Part shown: one piece after another, positions 36,639 to 49,602 of the stretch
Layout of the letters: each line of letters begins with the position of its first letter
Position numbering within the stretch: the stretch's first letter is position 1
Assembly (NCBI GenBank): GCA_033063855.1
Contig: CP093829.1
Coordinates: 25,203,537-25,267,536 of the forward strand
DNA from: Smittia aterrima
Lineage: Eukaryota > Arthropoda > Insecta > Diptera > Chironomidae
Length of the DNA stretch: 64,000 nucleotides
Direction of reading: 5' to 3'
Program-made: the position numbers and the translations under genes
Notes under the pieces: generated by a model
The model's input: the letters and a program-made list of their open reading frames with translations, nothing else
The model's database searches: none
Told to the model about the DNA's origin: nothing

Positions 36639-39600
36639 ATGATGAAAAATCTGACATTCTTTTCAAAGATTCAGTGCAAATTGAGTGACTGCACGCAGCA
36701 GAAACTAATGACGGATAAAAAAACACTCGAGAAGACATGGAAGCTGATGGACAAAGTGGTGAAGCTTTGTCAGCAGAGCAAGATGAATTTAAAAAATAGT
36801 CCACCTTTTATTCTCGACATCCTGCCCGACACTTATCAGCGACTGCACTTGATTTACTCAAAATATGAGGATCAAATGCATGTTCTTCATACGAATGAGC
36901 ATTTCAATATCTTCATCAACAACCTGATGCGGAAGTGCAAGCAGGCAATCAAGCTGTTCAAAGAAGGCAAAATGCAAATGTTCGATGAGAACTCTCACTA
37001 CCGAAGAAATCTCACGAAGCTTAGTCTTGTCTTCTCGCACATGCTCAGCGAGTTAAAAGCCATCTTTCCGAATGGAGTCTTCGCCGGCGATCAATTCCGT
37101 ATTACAAAATCGGATGCTGCAGACTTCTGGAAAAGTCGATTCGGAAACAAGTGAGTTGAAGCCTTCTTGCTTGATGCAACTACATAGTGATGTTGATGAT
37201 GATGACGACGATGGCCCATTTAAATTCTTCATCTTTCCGAATGTTGTTCAACTTCTTTTTCTTTGCCTTTCTGTTACATCTTTTCTCCAAGCAAACCCAA
37301 CCAATTTCTTCTTTCTCTTTTGAACTTCGTGCGGCCTCGCATACATGAACTGGTTTGTGTCTGTTGCTGGCCAAGCCGCATATGATGATGACGACGGAGA
37401 AGGGCCGATTTTCCTCTCTTTTGCTCAGCTTTTTTATGTTAATTTATTCCATCAGATATCAATCACCACTATTATTGACTTCTTAATGGGCTAACCAAAG
37501 TCCGTACCGAAGAGACGAGACGGAAACAACGAGCCATTGTCTCAAATTAACAATTAATTGATTACGTGACTACAATTCGGGTCGAATGGCATTCTGGTGC
37601 AATGTTCAATTTAACTGCTTGAAATTGGATAATCATTTAAGGAACATAACCGTTCATAGCTCGTTTGTAACGCTTCGTTCTGCCGCAATTATAAACACCG
37701 AGGATTGTAAACAACCGACATGGTTTATCTTTGGTGTGAAAGAAATATATAAGGGACTGTCGAAAAGTGATGTACATAGTCAAACAACTGATAATCTTGA
37801 ACAAATTATTTTTGAATCAGATTTCTGTTATGAAGATCTCGAATGTTATTCAATCGTTTGCATTCTCTCCTTCGTCCACGGGGGATTCAGCTTGTATCTC
37901 TAGAATTGGAAATCTTAGTTTGTTACCAATTTACAATGACTGAAACTGTTAGTAAGAAAGAGTTGCGTAAAATATTTATGACTATGTTCGAGGAAAACTT
38001 TTTTGTGTGTCTGTCTATAAAAGAACGATGAATGGAGGGAAATGCAATAAATTGCGAACCGTAGCGTTGTTACGTTAGATTACAGGGTTTCAATTGCTTT
38101 TTTTGTCCGCTACGAGCGTCGAGGCTTCTTCTCCTTTCATCACAACTCGACCATGACCCAACATCTTGGTGTGCTTGAACGCGAGATAAATCAACACTAA
38201 TCATGGAACGATATTGATATGTGAAGCGAATGCTTGCTTGCTACATCATCGCTTTTTATTGCCTGCAGAAAATTTCCATTAAGTCCTTGTTCCGCAGAAA
38301 ATCGAGCTACGTAATGCCATCATTTTACATTGTTTTTCATCAACAAAAGGAGAATTCTGAGCTGAGGCAGAAAGTTGGATGATCTAATCCAAGCTTAGGT
38401 CGTTAATGTAATAGACGCGGAGGGATCTCGCAGCTTCACCATGCCAATTTACCTGCGATAATGGAAAACTTTTAAATTTCATTACAAAAGTCCGCATCAA
38501 CGTCAACGTTGCCAATGTCAACTAATTTAACAATGATGATTTAATCATCGCTTTCTCGCCTTCCTAATCGAAAATGATTCGAATACTTCCAATTTGGTTT
38601 TTTAGAGTGAAATGAAAAGCTGCGATGATTTGTGCGGCGACGATGGATTTTAATTTTGTTGTTGCTGTCGGAACGTTTCAAGAGGAAGTTTGCTTTCCGG
38701 TAGCACTTGAATTCCTATTTTCTTCGCCAATGAGATAATTGCTGTACCCTGAACGCTGTCAACAATCCGTAGCATACACTTGCTTAATCTGGTCGTCTTC
38801 CTTTCTATAATGAACCTTCCGTTGCCTATTAACATATGTTTAGGCCGCGAGTTCTCAAGATCGAAACGAGTTAAATATTCTCAGATGAACGGTTCACTTC
38901 ATTCTTGTTAAAAACATCACTGAGTTGTCATCAACTCTTCGTCTTTCAATCAGAGGTTCGACAAAGCTTGAACTTACACACAGAACGTTGAGAATGTTCA
39001 AGCTCCGCTTTGGCGAATGAATAGTGGGAACAAAAACTGTTTACCGTAAATAACGACGCATAGAGGAAAGCAAAAAGAAAACTTATTAGAATGAAATCCA
39101 TTTTTCCATTCACACAATCAAAATGGGATGAACACATTCGTTTGCCGGAAGTGATTCATGTCGATTAATCTTCTTCTTGTTTTTATGTCGCGCCGTCGGA
39201 TTCATCGCATATCAACTGATCTTGATCTCTGACCCTCCGCCAAGTATCATTTAAATCAATTGAATCATTTATTTTGCAGCACACTTGTGCCATGGAAGTT
39301 ATTTCGTGCTGAGCTATCTCAAGTTCATCCAATTTCATCGGGATTAGAGGCGATGGCACTCAAAACAACAATTGATCTGACATGCAATGATTACATTTCG
39401 AATTTCGAGTTTGATGTCTTTACCAGGTTTGTTCAATTGGAATTTTTGCTTATCCCGACAGACATTTATTTTGCTTTTTATTCCATTTTTTACCTTAGAC
39501 TGTTTCAACCTTGGGGAACCTTGCTCCGAAATTGGCAGATTCTGGCTGTAACACATCCGGCGTATGTGGCGTTCCTCACATACGATGAAGTCAAAGCTAG

Positions 39601-42600
39601 ATTACAAAAATACATAAATAAGGCTGGTAGTTACGTATTTAGATTATCGTGTACTCGTCTGGGGCAGTGGGCGATTGGATATGTGACAGCTGATGGAGAA
39701 ATCCTTCAAACGATCCCACAAAACAAGTCGCTGTGTCAAGCTTTACTCGATGGCTATCGGTGAGATTAACAAAATATAATGAAATTTGATTTGAATCTAA
39801 AAGTGATGCAAATTTTTATTATCAGAGAGGGCTTCTACCTGTATCCAGATGGACGACCACACAATCCTGATCTTTCCTTCGCTGTACAAAGTCCACTTGA
39901 AGATCACATCACAGTCACACAAGAACAATACGAGCTTTACTGCGAAATGGGTCAGTGATTTTATTATTTTAATGACAAAGTTTTGTTCTAATTGCTTGTT
40001 TTCTAATTGCAGGAAGCACTTTCCAATTGTGTAAAATATGTGCTGAGAACGACAAAGACATCAGAATCGAGCCGTGTGGTCATTTGCTGTGCACTCCGTG
40101 TTTAACAGCATGGCAAGTTGATTCAGAAGGACAAGTGAGTTGATTGAAGAGAGAAAAATTTGCTTTCAATATAAACTTTTAACTTTCATCCATAGGGCTG
40201 TCCGTTCTGTCGCGCAGAAATCAAAGGAACCGAGCAAATAGTCGTCGACGCTTTCGATCCAAAACGCCAACATACTCGAAACGCATTAAGCAGTAAACAG
40301 AAAGACGACGATCACGAAGACGAGGTATTGTAACCAGAAACAAACACACACACAAAATAATCAAATCGCCAAATTGAAATTCACAAGCACCGCAAAAGCT
40401 CAACATTTTGATTTTTAATTTGAAATTGCTCGCTTCGTGTTCATGCTCGAGAGAAAACTTTAGTTTAAGTTGCGATTCATGCATTCCATTTTCTAAATGC
40501 ACAAATTATGATTTTTTCTTCTTTTGTGATGATAAATATTTCTGTGACGACATGAAATAGAATATTTAATCGCTTCAGTTCTTAGTATTTTCCATGCGAA
40601 CATAGCAGATCCTTGAAGATTTCAAGATGAAAGAGTTTAAAAGCTTTGGGTAATTTGAGAATTTGGAAATCGTGGAAGGTAGAAAACTTTTTTAACGAAA
40701 TTATATCGCTCCATGTTGTGGAAATCGATGTAACGCTTAGAGCTATGCTGAGCAAAACGGAAGCTTTAAAATTTTCCACTCGAAGGCGTAGCGATATTGG
40801 CTTCTAAATAAATTTAAAGAAGCACGAGAAAATATTCAAATTTCACCTGACGTTACCCACGCTTTGTTTACGATTTCCCTTTGAGCTTTTTCATTTTCTA
40901 TTTAAATTGTAGACGTAGGAGTAAAAATGAAGTCATTTAAAAAAGGACTGAATACAAATTTAATTCTAAATTACGCTGTTGTGCGTAAATTATTTGTGAT
41001 CAAATGAAGTCTTGAGAATTGAATGAGGAGACGACTTAAATATCAAATTTCATTAGGCCCAGTTTAATGAAACGTGAATTGATTTCAAAATCGTGATTAG
41101 GATTGTACAATGAAATTATTCTTATTGTTTAATCTTTTCTCTTGGATGTCGCTTTATATTTTTGAACTTTTCGCTGTGCAATCCGAGCTTGAATGAAAAA
41201 GGGAGCGAAGTCTCGCCTAGACAAACTTTTCTATCTTCCAATTGTAAATGATTTTCATATTTTCTCCGTCATGGCTTCGACGAAGCCTTTTCACTAATTA
41301 GACGAGATGTCATGATGATTAATGTGCTTTATGTAAAAAAAGTTATATTTTGATAAGGAGTGGGCGAGCTTTCGAAGCAGGCTCCTCATTCCATAAATGC
41401 TTTGGGTATTTTTGTCGATGATTAAGCAACGGCTAGTTAAACTGCTTACTATATGATTTCTTTTAATCTCACTTTAATGATTTAAATTTAGTTTAGTCAA
41501 AATTCAGTTTATGCAAGCATGTAATCAAATGCAGACGTGAAATGCAATTAATCCCAATAAAGATGATGTAAAACCTATTTTTCTGCTAATGAACGATAAT
41601 TAAATTTAAAAGCTGTTTTTCTATGATTTCGTCCGACGATAGCTTGAATGTGACAAGTTCAATGGAGAAAAATCTTGAAAGAATTCATTTTGCTTGTCTC
41701 ATGCCGAATATCGTCGAAGCGTGATTCGTTTTGCTTTGAAATCCTTTTTGATTGTTTTGTGGCATGATGAAGAGAGACTCGCCGACACGGTACGTTATCA
41801 CTTCAGTTGCATTTATTTAATCGACGATTGGAGAATGTAGATCTGAAAATGATAAGCGAATGAGAGGATTTCGAGTTGAAACTTAATTTTGAGCTTTGTC
41901 CTACCTTTCAATCCTCTCATTCCTTGTCATCAGATTTTCATCAAAGTTTCTTGCTAATGAAATCTTTTCATTTTTAGGAAAGTGACTTCAATCTAGCAGA
42001 GTCGTCGCTTCAAGCTTTGAGCAACAGCTTCACTCTAACACGTGGAGAAAAAATACACAGTCCCGCCACATCACCCATTCTCGTGCGAAGAACTCCAATT
42101 CCAAATACACAACAAGATAAAGAAAGCGGAAGCTCTTCGGTAAAATCGAGTCAGTCAAATGGAAAACCGTCAAAGCCTCCGCCAATCGTTAGCTCTTCGT
42201 CTTCGGGCAGTTCATCATCTTCTTCTTCATCTACATCTTCCATGAACAGCATAAGTAAAATTCCATTAATTGATGCCTCTTCAAACGAGAGTCCAACGCC
42301 ACGAATTTCAAGTGTCCCAAAGGATCAAGAAGCTCCGCCGATTCCCCCAAGGAAATTAGCGAACGTTAATAGCGATTTCAGCAGACCAATGAAACCTGAA
42401 CCTGTTCTAGAAAAAGTCGAGAGTCCAGTAATTCCTGAGCCAATCTCAAAGCCAAATATTTTAGCAAACGATGAGAATTTCGATGATGATGATGAGGATC
42501 CAATTTGTGGACCTGCTGAGACAATCTCAGGTGAGATTGAACATGATCAAAGTTTTTTATATCATACTTTAAACAATAATTTAACAGGACTCATCGACAC

Positions 42601-43219
42601 GAGACCATTAGAGCAACGAACAAACTACATAAGCTTTGCATCGCTGACCAATAACGTGACTAGCAATTTTAATTTGATAACGATCAACGACACATCGAGT
42701 TCCGCGAAAGAAACAGCGAACGGCGACAGTAACAAAAAGTCGAATACATATCTTCTAAAGAACAACCAATTGAACAATAACTTTAGCAATTTAAATGGCT
42801 CTAACCATCAAAGACACATGTCAGTGCCTGTTGGGGGATCAAATACATCGACAAAGTCTCTGCCAACTTCATCTTCAACGTTTCAAGCGTCAATTAATCA
42901 GCAGTTGCCAAGCAAAGCTGAAGCTTCCTGCGTTCCAAACCTACAGCTCTATGAGAATGTAAAGATGAAGTCGGGTGGAAATTTAATATCTTTGAATAAC
43001 ATCAACAACAACAGCACCAATAACGTCAACGTTCCTTATGAGAATATAAACTTGGAATACATCAATCGACTGATGAAGGAAGGATACTCAAAGGAGAATG
43101 TCGTTGCTGCCCTGGGAATTTCCAGAAATAACTTTGAAATGGCTTGTGATATACTTCATGAGTTTGTTAGCACAAATCATCAACCAGCGACAGGAAAGGT
43201 CTGCGAAAACAATCGTTAA
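36639..43219 (+). CDS. Cbl: E3 ubiquitin ligase Cbl
   Basis: Seven exons: 36639-37150, 39280-39426, 39499-39759, 39826-39950, 40013-40134, 40196-40324, 41978-43219; 2538 nt, 845 aa. Cbl ubiquitinates activated receptor tyrosine kinases such as EGFR and down-regulates them. Seen in order: four-helix bundle (KTWKLMDKVVKLCQ, LKNSPPFILDILPDTYQ), EF-hand (SSGLEAMALKTTIDLTCNDY), SH2-like region (YVFRLSCTRLGQWAIGYVTADG), linker helix with EQYELYCEMGSTF, and a C3HC4 RING at residues 355-394 (CKICAEND...CGHLLC...CPFC). The long exon 7 holds Ser/Asn-rich sequence, an SH3-binding APPIPPRKLA, and a UBA domain near 792-829 (EYINRLMKEGYSKENVVAAL). Introns 1 (2.1 kb) and 6 (1.65 kb) are large for this region. 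The first codons are uncertain: MMKNLTFF may be preceded by another exon. Likely poly(A) signal at 43618-43623. Confidence 0.95.
40325..40333 (+). promoter_or_regulatory. Cbl: Intron 6 read-through stop giving a short Cbl isoform
   Basis: If the exon 6 donor at 40325 is not used, the frame adds Val-Leu and stops at TAA 40331-40333. The product of about 434 aa would keep the TKB and RING but lose the proline-rich tail and UBA. Drosophila Cbl is known to make a short form of similar size (CblS, 448 aa) besides the long form. Confidence 0.5.
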
Positions 43220-44697
43220 GCATCAGGAGGGTTTTCAAGTTCTTGATTGAACTATCTCAAACCTGTCTCTTCAACCACAAATCGCTGTCTGCATTAATTA
43301 TCCCGAACCAAACCCGTTCCTAGCTTTTCTACGTCCTTAGAGAAGAAGAACTGTACAATATTGAAGCATATGATGCTAATCTTTCTGAGCAATAGATCGC
43401 AACCTTAAACTGCTTATTACACACTCACAAAACTATTTCAGCTTAGTTTGGAATTAAGCGATTAAGAACAAATTGACTTTAAAGTACCTTTGGAAAGATG
43501 ATGAATTTCTCGAAACATAATTAGTAATTAGAGAAATTGTGTTTTTGGCGTTGATTGAGTCAGATGAGGATAATTAAAAGTTTTTTGTTCTGAAATCATG
43601 AGTTCGCTCCCTTATCAAATAAACCCTGGACCATTTGAGATAAAACTTTCTCAGATTAATTGGAAATAATTGATGTAGCAAAAGATTTCCTTTCCTTAGT
43701 TCAATTTTTCCTTTCTAGAATTAATTTATTTTAATTTGTTTCAAAATGTTTTTCTTTAAAATCTGTGATGAATCTTCGTTACAAGAGAACATAAAATTTA
43801 TGTAAATTTATTTGGTGGTATCCTTGATTAAACGAGCGATAAAACGATTTCTTCACTAAGGAATTACTCGCTAATGAGCTTCCATGGTAATGAAATACAG
43901 AAGCGACGACCATGAGAAAGTTTTCCCAGCGTCTGCTCACTAATTTAAACCGCAAGCTTAAGTGGAAGCTAACAATCGTTCGATTCTTGTTATTTCGTTA
44001 GAAAGAAAATTCATCAAATATTCAAGCATATCAAAAAAAAAATGATCGATTCGAATAAATCCATACAAATCGAGGCTTACAGAAAAAATATAAATCTTGC
44101 TTGCTGAAGCTTTAATGCCAAGACCAGTAAAAAGGACTCTTTCAGAAATAAACAAATTTGGAATTGAAGAAAACACAACAATGCTCTTTGGCGTACGAAT
44201 TCGATCAGAACCAATCAGAATTTTCTTATTCGTCAAAACAGACAATTGTTTATTTTGTAATATAAAATATTTTATTTCATAAAGGACGAGCAACATGAAA
44301 ATGTTTTATTTTTTCTCATTGAATGAGATTATAATTTAATTTATCGTGAGTTTGTGTGATGATTCATTAGTTGTTAAATTCCTTGTAAATAATGAATTAC
44401 TCCCCTTAGCTACATTAAGGAAGTCTTTAAATAATCTCACAAATCCAACGATACCAAAAATTTAGGAGAACAAGTAAAGTCGTTTAAAACAAAATTGAAT
44501 CTGAAATGTTTCACGAGTTTTTTTTAAACTCCCAATTAGTGGGAGAAAATTGTTCGATTGGCGGTCTCGGCAAATTGAAATGTTTCAAAATGGAATGAGA
44601 GTCGAGTTGCGCCATAAACAATGGACACGCAAATATTTATTGAACATTAGACTTAATAAAAATGCATGAAAGGCCAATAAAAAAATATTCGATAAAT
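43220..44697. other. Intergenic DNA between Cbl and CCDC93 3' ends
   Basis: About 1.5 kb between convergent genes; the first 400 bp is probably Cbl 3' UTR (AATAAA at 43618-43623). Overlapping open frames around 43958-44296 on both strands show no domain and are treated as chance. Confidence 0.5.
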
Positions 44698-46844
44698 TCA
44701 ATATTTCTTCTCGCAAGCTAACTTGAATTGTTTGATCATTGCAGCATATCTTCTTTGTAGTTCGATGAAGCTCAGAAGTTCGGAATTAAGCTGGTCACGC
44801 TTGCTCTTCTCATCCTCGTTTCTTCGTTTTATCTTCGATTTCATTGTAGTCACTCCTTCAACAATCTCTTCAAACTTTCCAAGAAATTGTTCCTTGGAAT
44901 GAATTGTTGTCATTGCTCTGTTAATTAAGAGAAATAATTAAAGACAAATATTTCAGTTATGCGAAACTTACTTATTGTAGTTGTCGTAGATGTCATTGAG
45001 CAACGCGAGTTCCTTTTCTAGATATGAATGTGTATCATTAAGAGAATTGTAAAGAGCGTAAAATTGTTTTGTTTCCTTATGCTTGAAGCTTATGTTGTTG
45101 TAAAGCTCAAGAAACCTTTTTTGATATTGAGCAAGCTCAGTATTATCAGGAATGTTGTCAACTTGTCGCTGAAGGCTAATTACGGCTCGATTTTTCTTTG
45201 CGAGCTGCAGGCGGCCTAAACGAAGGGTTTCGGTCTCCTTTTCACAAAGTTCATCGTTCTCTGTCATGTCATCATCAGGCAGAGCGGCAAGTATTTCAGC
45301 CTCCTCAATTTTCTTGTGAAGCTCTTCAATAAGTTTCGTGCAGCTCTCCTTGAAAGCACTTTCTTCTTGTTTCATTTTCTCATTTTGTAGAATCAAATTC
45401 TTAATCTCATTCTTTACACTTTCGTCAGTTTGTTCTTCTTGTATTTCTAATCTCTTGATTTCTGTTAATATTTCATCAGATTCTTTCTTCAGTACTTCAA
45501 GCTCATCACCATCATTTTTTACTCCTGATGACAGTTCTTCATTCTCTTGAATTATTCTATTCAAACGTTTTTCTAAAGCTGATTGCATTGATTCGAGGTT
45601 CCGAATTTTATTTTGTTCCGACAGCTCTTTGACATCGCTCATCATTTCAAATTTGAGATTTTCGTAGTGTCTTGCTATCTCATGTCGTTCTTCCTCCGTG
45701 AGATCAAGGTTTTGATAGATTTCCTTAATAAAAAATCGAGTAAAAATTATTAGAAGTTTTTCTTTTTGTTGTAGATTCGATCAAGCAACTCAAAAGAAGC
45801 AACACATTCTTACCTCTTTAGCAATTGCAAGATTATCCTTCAAAAGTTTATCGACATCAATCTAATCATTTTGACAAATACAAAGGAAAGTTCATGCAAA
45901 ATCAGCAAAAAGCGTTTAAAATAAAATAAAAAATCAAATCAAAAGGATTCACGCTGTGTAAAGCACACAAACCTCATCTTGTTCCAAATCGTCGCTTGAA
46001 GCATTTTCTTTGTCGAAGCTTTGAGCTTTGGAGTCAATTGATTTTCCAATTGTTCTAGCAACACTTCTAACGCCATATTCAAGCAAAGTAAGTCGTACGC
46101 GACTTTTTTCGTCTTCAGGCTCTACATTCTGTTTCCTTTTGAAAAGCCTTTTCGCTGCAAAATGTTCTTCAATTTTCTTAACCATATCGAGAACTTCTTG
46201 TCGCTCAATACGATCTTTCTCGCTTGAAGACAATTTAAAGAAGTTGTGAAATTGTCCAACAGCAAACATTTTTAGTCTCTCAGCCTTCTCCGCACGAAGG
46301 TTTACCGATTCTTTAACAAGCCATTGAATCACAGGAAAAATGTTGATGTAATCAAGTCCTTGAATTTGATGTGGCTCAATTGCAAAAGGGCATTTCATGT
46401 TCGGAAGAACGATAACGACTCGTTCAACTAAGGCTCTGGAAGTTTTATTTAATTGAAAAAAGATCTGTAATTAATCAAGTCGAACTTACATTTTCTGTCC
46501 TATTGTCAAGTTTTCGTGGAAGAGTAAATCAACATCAACATCAAAATCACAAGCTTCAATGCACCAAGTCATTCCACCCACGATCTTATCAAAGTCAGAC
46601 AAATTCTTTATCATGACTCGAAAATAACCCTGTTAATTAAGAGAAATGATTAAAGATAGACAAATAATTCGGCTATACGAAACACGAAACTTACCGCTGA
46701 AAGCAGCAAATCGAATATTCTTTTTTTGCTCTGAGCTGCTTCAGTGTCTTCTCGAATCTCGACATCACGCTCAATTCCATCAGCATCTAATGTCGTTCCA
46801 AGTTTAATGTTTGGAATGTATTTCGAGAATATTTCTTTTGACAT
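44698..46844 (-). CDS. CCDC93: CCDC93, CCC-complex coiled-coil protein
   Basis: Six exons: 46695-46844, 46490-46629, 45973-46435, 45814-45861, 44972-45723, 44698-44917; 1773 nt, 590 aa (human about 631). CCDC93 is part of the COMMD-CCDC22-CCDC93 complex that works with retriever and WASH in endosomal recycling. The N-terminal calponin-homology-like NN-CH domain is clear: DVEIREDTE, FDKIVGGMTWCIEACDFDVDVDL and CPFAIEPHQIQGLDYINIFPVIQWLVK match the family closely. From about residue 260 the protein is long charged coiled coil. The start codon lies 69 bp from that of TMEM222 on the other strand. Confidence 0.95.
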
Positions 46845-46913
46845 TTTGTAAACAAAACTTTAGTTCAAAAATTGAACTTTGATAATTTTGTTTTTAAATT
46901 TGGAGAAAATTCG
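46845..46913. promoter_or_regulatory. Bidirectional promoter of CCDC93 and TMEM222
   Basis: Only 69 bp separate the two divergent start codons, so both promoters and 5' UTRs must overlap this stretch or the adjoining exons. It is AT-rich with no TATA box clearly placed for either gene, as expected for housekeeping promoters. Confidence 0.65.
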
Positions 46914-47491
46914 ATGGATTTGGAAATGAATAATTTAATAATAGATTACGATCTACACCGCTTTCCGTTCTGCTTGGTATGGACCCCTATTCCGATGATC
47001 ACTTGGATGTTTCCATTTATTGGGCACATGGGCATTGCGTGAGTAAATTTTTATATTTTTTACTTGTACTTGGATAAAAAAAAATGATATTCTTCTGTTT
47101 TAGAACGAGTCAAGGAATAATCAGAGACTTTGCCGGTCCGTACTTTGTCAGCAACGATAACATGGGCTTCGGATGGCCAACGAGATATCTTGTTCTTGAT
47201 GAAAACAATGTTGAAGGAGGTAGAGACGCATACGACGAAGCAGTAGCTAAAGCATCTACGGTTTATGGAAAACGAATGCATAATTTATTTTGGGACAACT
47301 GTCATTCCCATGTAGGAATGGCTTTGAGCATGATGAAATATAAAAACTCAAGTAATTTTAATATGGTGAAAATGGCCGTCTGGATGTTCTTCTTTGGAAA
47401 ATACGTCTCATTCTGGGGATTTGTGAAGACATGGCTGCCATTTACAATCATTTTAATCACCATTTACTTAGTTTGGTTCTTCACTTTTTAA
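46914..47491 (+). CDS. TMEM222: TMEM222 (DUF778) membrane protein
   Basis: Exons 46914-47038 and 47104-47491; 513 nt, 170 aa. The product matches TMEM222 along most of its length: FPFCLVWTPIPMITWMFPFI, GHMGIATSQGIIRDFAGPYFVS, the conserved YGKRMHNLFWDNCHSHVG, and FGKYVSFWGFVKTWLPF. Three hydrophobic segments are visible (around residues 20-40, 125-135 and 145-168). The invariant Cys-His in DNCHSHV suggests a catalytic or metal site, but the function of this family is not known to me. Poly(A) signal at 47509-47514. Confidence 0.95.
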
Positions 47492-47604
47492 TAATAAGAA
47501 AATCTTGTAATAAACGATATTATTTAATTCAAATTCTCTAAAGTTCAATTGAGTTCAATTTTCAGTCTGATTGTTTATTTTCCTTCAATTTAATATTCAA
47601 ATCA

Positions 47605-49308
47605 ATGACTATCTGCAGAATATGTCTTCTAGCGATAACAGAGCCGCTGATTTTAATAAGTGCCGACTATGGCGACCGAACGATTGCGGAAATGATCAAG
47701 TATTGTTCTGGGATTGAGGTAAATTATTATTTTCCAATTGATAAAGAATTGTTTTGAAAAAGAATATTAATTTTCTGCTGTTTTAGGTTGTAATAAATGA
47801 TAATCTACCTCAAGTTGTTTGCGCAGTGTGCTTGCCTCAAATTGTAACAGCTTGCAACATCAAAGAAACATGTATCAACTCAAACACCACATTGAAGAAA
47901 GACTATGCTGAAGAATTTCCGCTTCTAACAGCTGAACCCACTACTGTAAAGATTGAAAGCGAACCTGATATCTTTCAGATCGTAACAATCACTGACAAAG
48001 TAAAGGATGAGCCGCTGGATGATCTCGCCGAATTCTGTAATGTTGATACTCCAATCGACTACGACTATCTTCGTAATTATGATCCCATGCGATCTGTTCA
48101 ACGATACTCACCGGAGCAGCGAAGCTACTCTCCTTTAAGGAAAAAATACAAGCCATCTTCATCTCGTTTGAAAAGGGAGCCACCACCGTCATCATTTAAA
48201 TGCTACCTTTGCAAGGAAGTGTTTTCCCAAAGAAAGCTTAAGTATGAACATTTGGAAAACGTTCACAGCAATGATGAGTTCAAATGTCGTATTTGCAAAC
48301 ATAAGTCGCAAACAGCCCGCGGTATGGATAATCATGTTATGATTCATGAAAACCCAGAACTTCTCTCACACATGTGTCATATCTGCAGCAAGAACTATCA
48401 GAAAGCTTGTGAGTTAAGACGGCATATCAAACTCAGCCATTCAGATAAATCAATGCGAGTCTCAAAGTTCTTCTGTGATTTCTGCGATTTCAAAACCTTT
48501 TCGAAAATGAATGTAAAAAGACACTTAAGGACGATTCATCTGAAAATTAAAGCATTTGTTTGTCAATTCTGCCCGGATAAAAAATACACATCGAAAGTGA
48601 CACTCGATCAGCATATGATTACTAAACATGGACAAGAGACTGACTATGTTTGTCGATGCTGTGGTCGGAAATTCCCAACAATGTCTTTCCTAAGATCTCA
48701 CATGAAATCAACTTGTTCTGGTAGCCCAGGGGCAGTTCGCGAAAGAGGAGATCCAAATGAATACAGAGAACAGCTCGGTGTGTCTGATCACTATAGATGC
48801 AAGATTTGTTCAGTGATTGTTGAAGGAAAAGGAAAAATTGCTCAAGTAAGAACGAAAGATTGAAATCAAAGATCTCTTTTCATCTTTTATATATTTTTAG
48901 CACTATGCTCAGCGTCATAAACACAGCAATGCTTGTGAACTTTGTACTGCGACGTTCAACAGGTGAATTATGCAAACTACTTGATCTTAAATAGAATTTT
49001 TATATTTTTTCTCTTTAGCTACTCAAATCTTAAGAAACATATTCAAATATTGCACAACAAGATCCATAAGTTTGAGTGTAGTTTCTGTGGAAAACGTTTT
49101 GGCCAGAAAAATCAATTACAAAGTCATGAGTGAGTCTTAAATGAGATTTAAAAATTCCTTAAGTAAATTTTCTTTCTTTCGCAGAAATACTCATACAGGT
49201 GCGAAGCCATTTGGCTGCAAGTACGAGTACTGTCAATTCAGAAGCGGTGATTTAAGCGCGGTCTCTAAGCACCAGAAGAAATGCTCACATAATCCTACAA
49301 ACATGTGA
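47605..49308 (+). CDS. ZAD and C2H2 zinc-finger protein
   Basis: Five exons: 47605-47718, 47787-48845, 48901-48962, 49019-49129, 49185-49308; 1470 nt, 489 aa. The N-terminus is a zinc-finger-associated domain: CRIC near residues 4-7 pairs with CAVC in the second exon. An acidic linker with IKSEP/VKDEP sumoylation-like motifs follows (TVKIESEPD, KVKDEPLDD). Then about ten fingers, for example YLCKEVFSQRKLKYEHLENVH and CSFCGKRFGQKNQLQSH; the sixth is C2HC and the last is irregular. ZAD genes are greatly expanded in insects and usually act as DNA-binding regulators. No one-to-one name can be assigned. Confidence 0.9.
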
Positions 49309-49602
49309 TGAAAACATTGCTGCTGCGACTTAACAGTATTTTAATATTAATTATAGTAATCTCATGAACTCACGTAAATATCGCAAATAAAAATTTATTC
49401 ATCATTAAGACTTCTCAAAACGCAATATATTTTTGATGCTTTTAAACCGGGGACCTGTCACAAAAAGACGATAAGTTTTATTACGCATTTCGCGCTTTCT
49501 GAAACTGCGTTTTCTTTGGCGTTTTCAATAAAACAGAAATTTAAAAGAAATTTTGTAAACAAATTAAGTTATCCAGGAAAATAAACATAATTACGGTTTG
49601 AA

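Noticed and set aside
37180..37215. GAT/GAC-rich run after Cbl exon 1
   Set aside because: A short simple-sequence tract in an intron; not a CRISPR array or a meaningful repeat.
37586..37903. 105-codon plus-strand frame in Cbl intron 1
   Set aside because: No domain, no flanking splice signals that join Cbl in frame, and unremarkable composition; chance is the simplest reading.
43958..44296. Overlapping frames of 112 and 61 codons between Cbl and CCDC93
   Set aside because: No recognisable motif, and the two strands compete for the same bases.
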